From Syngnathus acus (lineage: Eukaryota > Chordata > Actinopteri > Syngnathiformes > Syngnathidae): 64,000 nt of DNA. Shown one piece after another: positions 61,246 to 64,000 of the stretch (positions are counted from its first letter, which is position 1; each line of letters begins with the position of its first letter). A program made the position numbers and the translations under genes. The notes under the pieces are model-generated. The model did no database searches. It saw only the letters and a list, made by a program, of their open reading frames with translations, and was not told the DNA's origin. The DNA is taken from contig NC_051097.1 in the NCBI RefSeq assembly GCF_901709675.1, positions 5,868,039 to 5,932,038 on the forward strand, written 5' to 3'.

Positions 61246-61610
61246 GTTAACCCCCCCCAAAAAAACTATTTAGCTTTTCCTAATTGCACAAGGTGACCTC
61301 ATCCTTTGTGGGCCTGTGAGAGAAGGAGGGGGAAAGAGATGCTAATTAACACCACAGGGTCAATGCACAACTTCCTTTTTGGTGCTTTGATTTATTTATC
61401 GCTTATCTTGCAGGATAATTGACATCTGTTGACTCACTCAAGTGAAAATGGAAGAAAATATGACAGCGATAACAGCTTCCAGTCTTCTGGCAACACTTCA
61501 GGTAAGATTTTCAAATCTGGGTTTGTCCGGTTTGTAAGGACGCTCATACTCCGATTCACACTATTGATACACTATTCACACTATCCATCCGTCCGTCCAT
61601 GCATCCGTCC

Positions 61611-61771
61611 ACCCAACCCAAACCAACCCAACCTAATCCAACCCAACCCAATCCAACCCAACCCAACCCAACCCAACCCAACCCAACCCAACCCAACCAA
61701 CCAACCAACCAACCAACCAACCAACCAACCAACCAACCAACCAACCAACCAACCAACCAACCAACCAACCC
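61611..61771. repeat. (AACCC)n passing into (AACC)n tandem repeat
   Basis: The first half is mostly pentanucleotide AACCC with a few variants and the second half is about 18 copies of tetranucleotide AACC. The minus strand is G-rich (GGGTT then GGTT) and could form quadruplexes. The long open frames across it are artefacts of the repeat. Confidence 0.9.
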
Positions 61772-61974
61772 ATCCTCCCCTCCATCTAAATTCTGATGCC
61801 TAATTAGTTCCCACCATCCAAAATTACAAAAACACCAGGAATTATTGTAATATTGACTAATAATGCATGTTTTCCAAACCCTGCATTAGATTGTGCCTAA
61901 TATTATGCCCAGGGAATATTTGTGTTTATCTTACGTGATTGATCATTTCATAAACATTGCTATGTAGAGCTTTG

Positions 61975-62460
61975 AGGAGTCACAGGTCACACGTCCATTG
62001 AGAATAATAACACACATAGCTGGATGGATGGAGTGGGGAGGGCCTGTCCGACAAACCGGGCCTCTGTGATCCTATTAGATGTTAATCTGCAGACTGCAAA
62101 TCCACAGCCGCTCAAACTTGGACCGCTGTGAAACTCTTAACTGATGACCGTGTAACCTCCCCTCGTCACCCCAAACCCACAGCCCCGCCCTCGATCACAA
62201 CCAACCCCTAATCGTCCCCTCGTTGACAAGTGTTTGGATAACGCCCAATTGAATTAAAACCATCCCTCCACCAGGTATTAATCGCTTCTACTTTGATCAT
62301 CTTTAGTGGCTATGTGGAGCTGTCTCTTGAATGCATTTCAAAATCCAATAAAGGATTTGAAATGTGATCCCGTCACATTGACTCAAACGTAACGCAATCA
62401 TATGATTGTTCCAGCATCCCTTAATTGACTTATACAAATACCACGATTAAGTAATAATGG
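61975..62460. promoter_or_regulatory. Possible conserved non-coding block
   Basis: A non-repetitive, relatively GC-balanced block with dense homeodomain-type words: CCTATTAGATGTTAATCTG, CCAATTGAATTAAAA, GGTATTAATCGC and CTTAATTGAC. It carries no coding frame. Such composition upstream of a developmental homeobox gene suggests regulatory sequence of rx3/rax or cplx4, but only a cross-species alignment could show it. Confidence 0.25.
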
Positions 62461-62794
62461 AAATAAAGGGGGGGAAACCCCCATCCACATCGCATCACAA
62501 TATTTACTCCGTAGTAGTCCGTATTCCTTAAAACAAAGTAACGATCATCTGTTCTTATTTTTTTGTATTTTTTGCTCCATGTAAAATAAGAATAGTAGAA
62601 AATAGATGATGTCTGAACCGTTTAAAAATCAAGACACCGCATATGACAATTATCATCTAAGTGAAATTCAGCTTTTTTTCATCGCAATGTTTAGTCACTG
62701 TCTGCATAGAGAGACAATGGAAATAATAAAGCAGCCAATATGCACATAAATACTGCATAATACACATCTTTATTTGATCTGCACCTTCATATGT

Positions 62795-63732
62795 ACATTA
62801 TTTATTGCACTGCCATATACTGTGTGTTTCCAGATGACTGTGGGCAAACACGTGCCTTTTTTGCGTCAACAGGTTGAAACGCTAAAAGTCTCAATTAGCT
62901 CAAAAACTACAAAAAAAAAAAAACATCAACAACCTAGCATAAACATTGTGTAAGGGAGGTCAAAACACTGTCAACAGGCTGTAAACATGCTTTTAGGAGA
63001 CTTCGGCAACCTTCTCGGTTGTCACAGCAAACGGACAAATAAAGATTGAAAGTCATGTCGCCATTAAAAGGAATTTGAAGTGGTGCAAAAATACAATCTA
63101 CATTTTGGAAAAAAGTCTTTATGGAAAGTCAGGACATTTCTAAAAGGTGCCTATTGATAACACATGGCACCTGATATTGATTACTAAATAGATTTTCATG
63201 GTCGATATTTGACATATGCTTAAGTTTTGAGTGGCAATTTAGATTTTAGGTGTGTTGCAATGACGGAAGCTAGCTGTTATCTTAAAATTCAACAAAAAAA
63301 TTGAATTTTGTTTTCCCAGTGCTTTAAATACAAATACAGCGCACCGTGCAAAAGTCTTTGGGCTAGCTTTGTTGTTCTAAATAGTCATCATTTTGGACAC
63401 AACGTATCAAGTAAATACTAGGACAGTTAGCAGGACTAAGCTAAAAACATAAACAAATCCCACAAAACTTTCGTCACATTTTGCTGAGGATCCGAATAAT
63501 GGTGCAGATACAGGAAGTTTTTTTTGGATGATTGAATCGGAATGGTAACGCCGATTTGTTTGGGAACCAGGAAGTGGTGTGCTGGTTAATAAATGGGTAG
63601 AAAAACAAACACTCTTTTGGGGTTAACATTTCAACCTTGGTGGAAGTTGTTGATTGGTTGCGATCGTGTCGCTAAAACAACAAATCCAATGGTGGCTTTT
63701 GCACAGCGGTCTTCTTTTTGCTGGTGGTTTCC
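62795..63732 (-). other. cplx4: cplx4 3' UTR
   Basis: Non-coding sequence follows the cplx4 stop codon on the minus strand. Polyadenylation hexamers AATAAA are at 62806-62801 and 62774-62769, giving a UTR of about 0.95 kb. No coding exon or repeat is apparent in it. Confidence 0.5.
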
Positions 63733-63960
63733 TCACATGACGGCGCACTTTTCCTCGGCTTTGGTCTTGAGCTCGGTGACGGTGGCCGACGCCTTCTCCT
63801 TCAGCTGGTCCATGTCCATGTTCTGCAAGTTCTGAATCTGGCCCATGAGGGAGTCCTTGCCCTCTTCTTCGGTAGCATCCTCGTCCACCATCTTGAGCAG
63901 CTCCTCGGGCACGTCCACGTCGTCACCGGCCATCTCGATCATGTTCTCGTCCTGCTCGCT
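63733..63960 (-). CDS. cplx4: Complexin-4, final exon (partial gene)
   Basis: Complexins bind the assembled SNARE complex and control vesicle release; complexin-4 acts at retinal ribbon synapses. The exon follows an acceptor (gatgcag|AGCGAG) in phase 0 and encodes the last 75 residues: [25 protein letters not shown] with an acidic run, and [20 protein letters not shown]. It ends with the CAAX box CAVM, a farnesylation signal typical of complexin-3/4. The earlier exons, with the SNARE-binding helix, lie beyond the right edge. Complexin-3 is less likely given the DDVD/NMD matches and synteny with rax. Confidence 0.9.
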   Translation of the reverse strand, partial: SEQDENMIEMAGDDVDVPEELLKMVDEDATEEEGKDSLMGQIQNLQNMDMDQLKEKASATVTELKTKAEEKCAVM

Positions 63961-64000
63961 CTGCATCCAACAACAATTAACACCTCAACTTGACAACTAG

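Noticed and set aside
61556-61803. Long repetitive frames rich in NPTQP or VGWLVGWL.
   Set aside because: They are readings of the AACCC/AACC tandem repeat, which stays open in most frames.

Overview
The window is from a compact teleost fish genome, probably a percomorph. Genes are multi-exon with short GT-AG introns, proteins are clearly vertebrate, and fish-type retroposon tails, hAT-like inverted-repeat fragments and simple repeats lie between exons. Six protein-coding loci are supported. In window order they are nedd4l (+), alpk2 (-), an oacyl/NRF-6-like acyltransferase (-), znf532 (-), an rx3/rax eye-field homeobox gene (-) and the last exon of cplx4 (-). This is the vertebrate block known from human 18q21 (NEDD4L-ALPK2-OACYL/ZNF532-RAX-CPLX4). 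No exon of MALT1, SEC11C or GRP, which lie in the human block, was recognised here.

Layout: 0-1.07 kb holds the tail of an unknown neighbour and the nedd4l promoter. 1.07-25.7 kb is nedd4l, with 31 coding exons (994 aa: C2, four WW domains, HECT). Its 6.1 kb fifth intron carries a 359-codon alternative first exon that splices in phase to the WW-HECT body and resembles the long first exon of mammalian NEDD4. 25.7-28.8 kb is intergenic with a small inverted-repeat element. 28.8-38.7 kb is alpk2: 10 coding exons (1201 aa; a disordered N-terminal region, one Ig domain, an alpha-kinase) plus non-coding 5' exon(s) and a promoter with a MEF2-type box. 40.3-44.95 kb is the acyltransferase gene (15 exons, 684 aa) with a CRE-containing promoter. 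45.5-53.4 kb is znf532 (8 coding exons, 1271 aa) and its likely promoter. 53.4-57.3 kb is gene-free. 57.35-59.75 kb is rx3/rax (3 exons, 314 aa). 59.8-62.8 kb is a gene-free flank with a cluster of SOX and OTX sites matching the known Rax upstream enhancer logic. 62.8-63.96 kb is the cplx4 3' UTR and final exon; the rest of that gene lies beyond the right edge.

The loci are not an operon and no shared pathway is implied; the block is conserved synteny. Exon boundaries were called by eye from splice sites, and reading phase closes exactly across all exons of every complete gene. The observations most worth checking are the PPxY-bearing alternative first exon of nedd4l, a 92-bp insertion with an 11-bp target-site duplication that carries a hammerhead-ribozyme-like core typical of Penelope-like elements, and SOX/OTX clusters on both sides of the rx3/rax gene.
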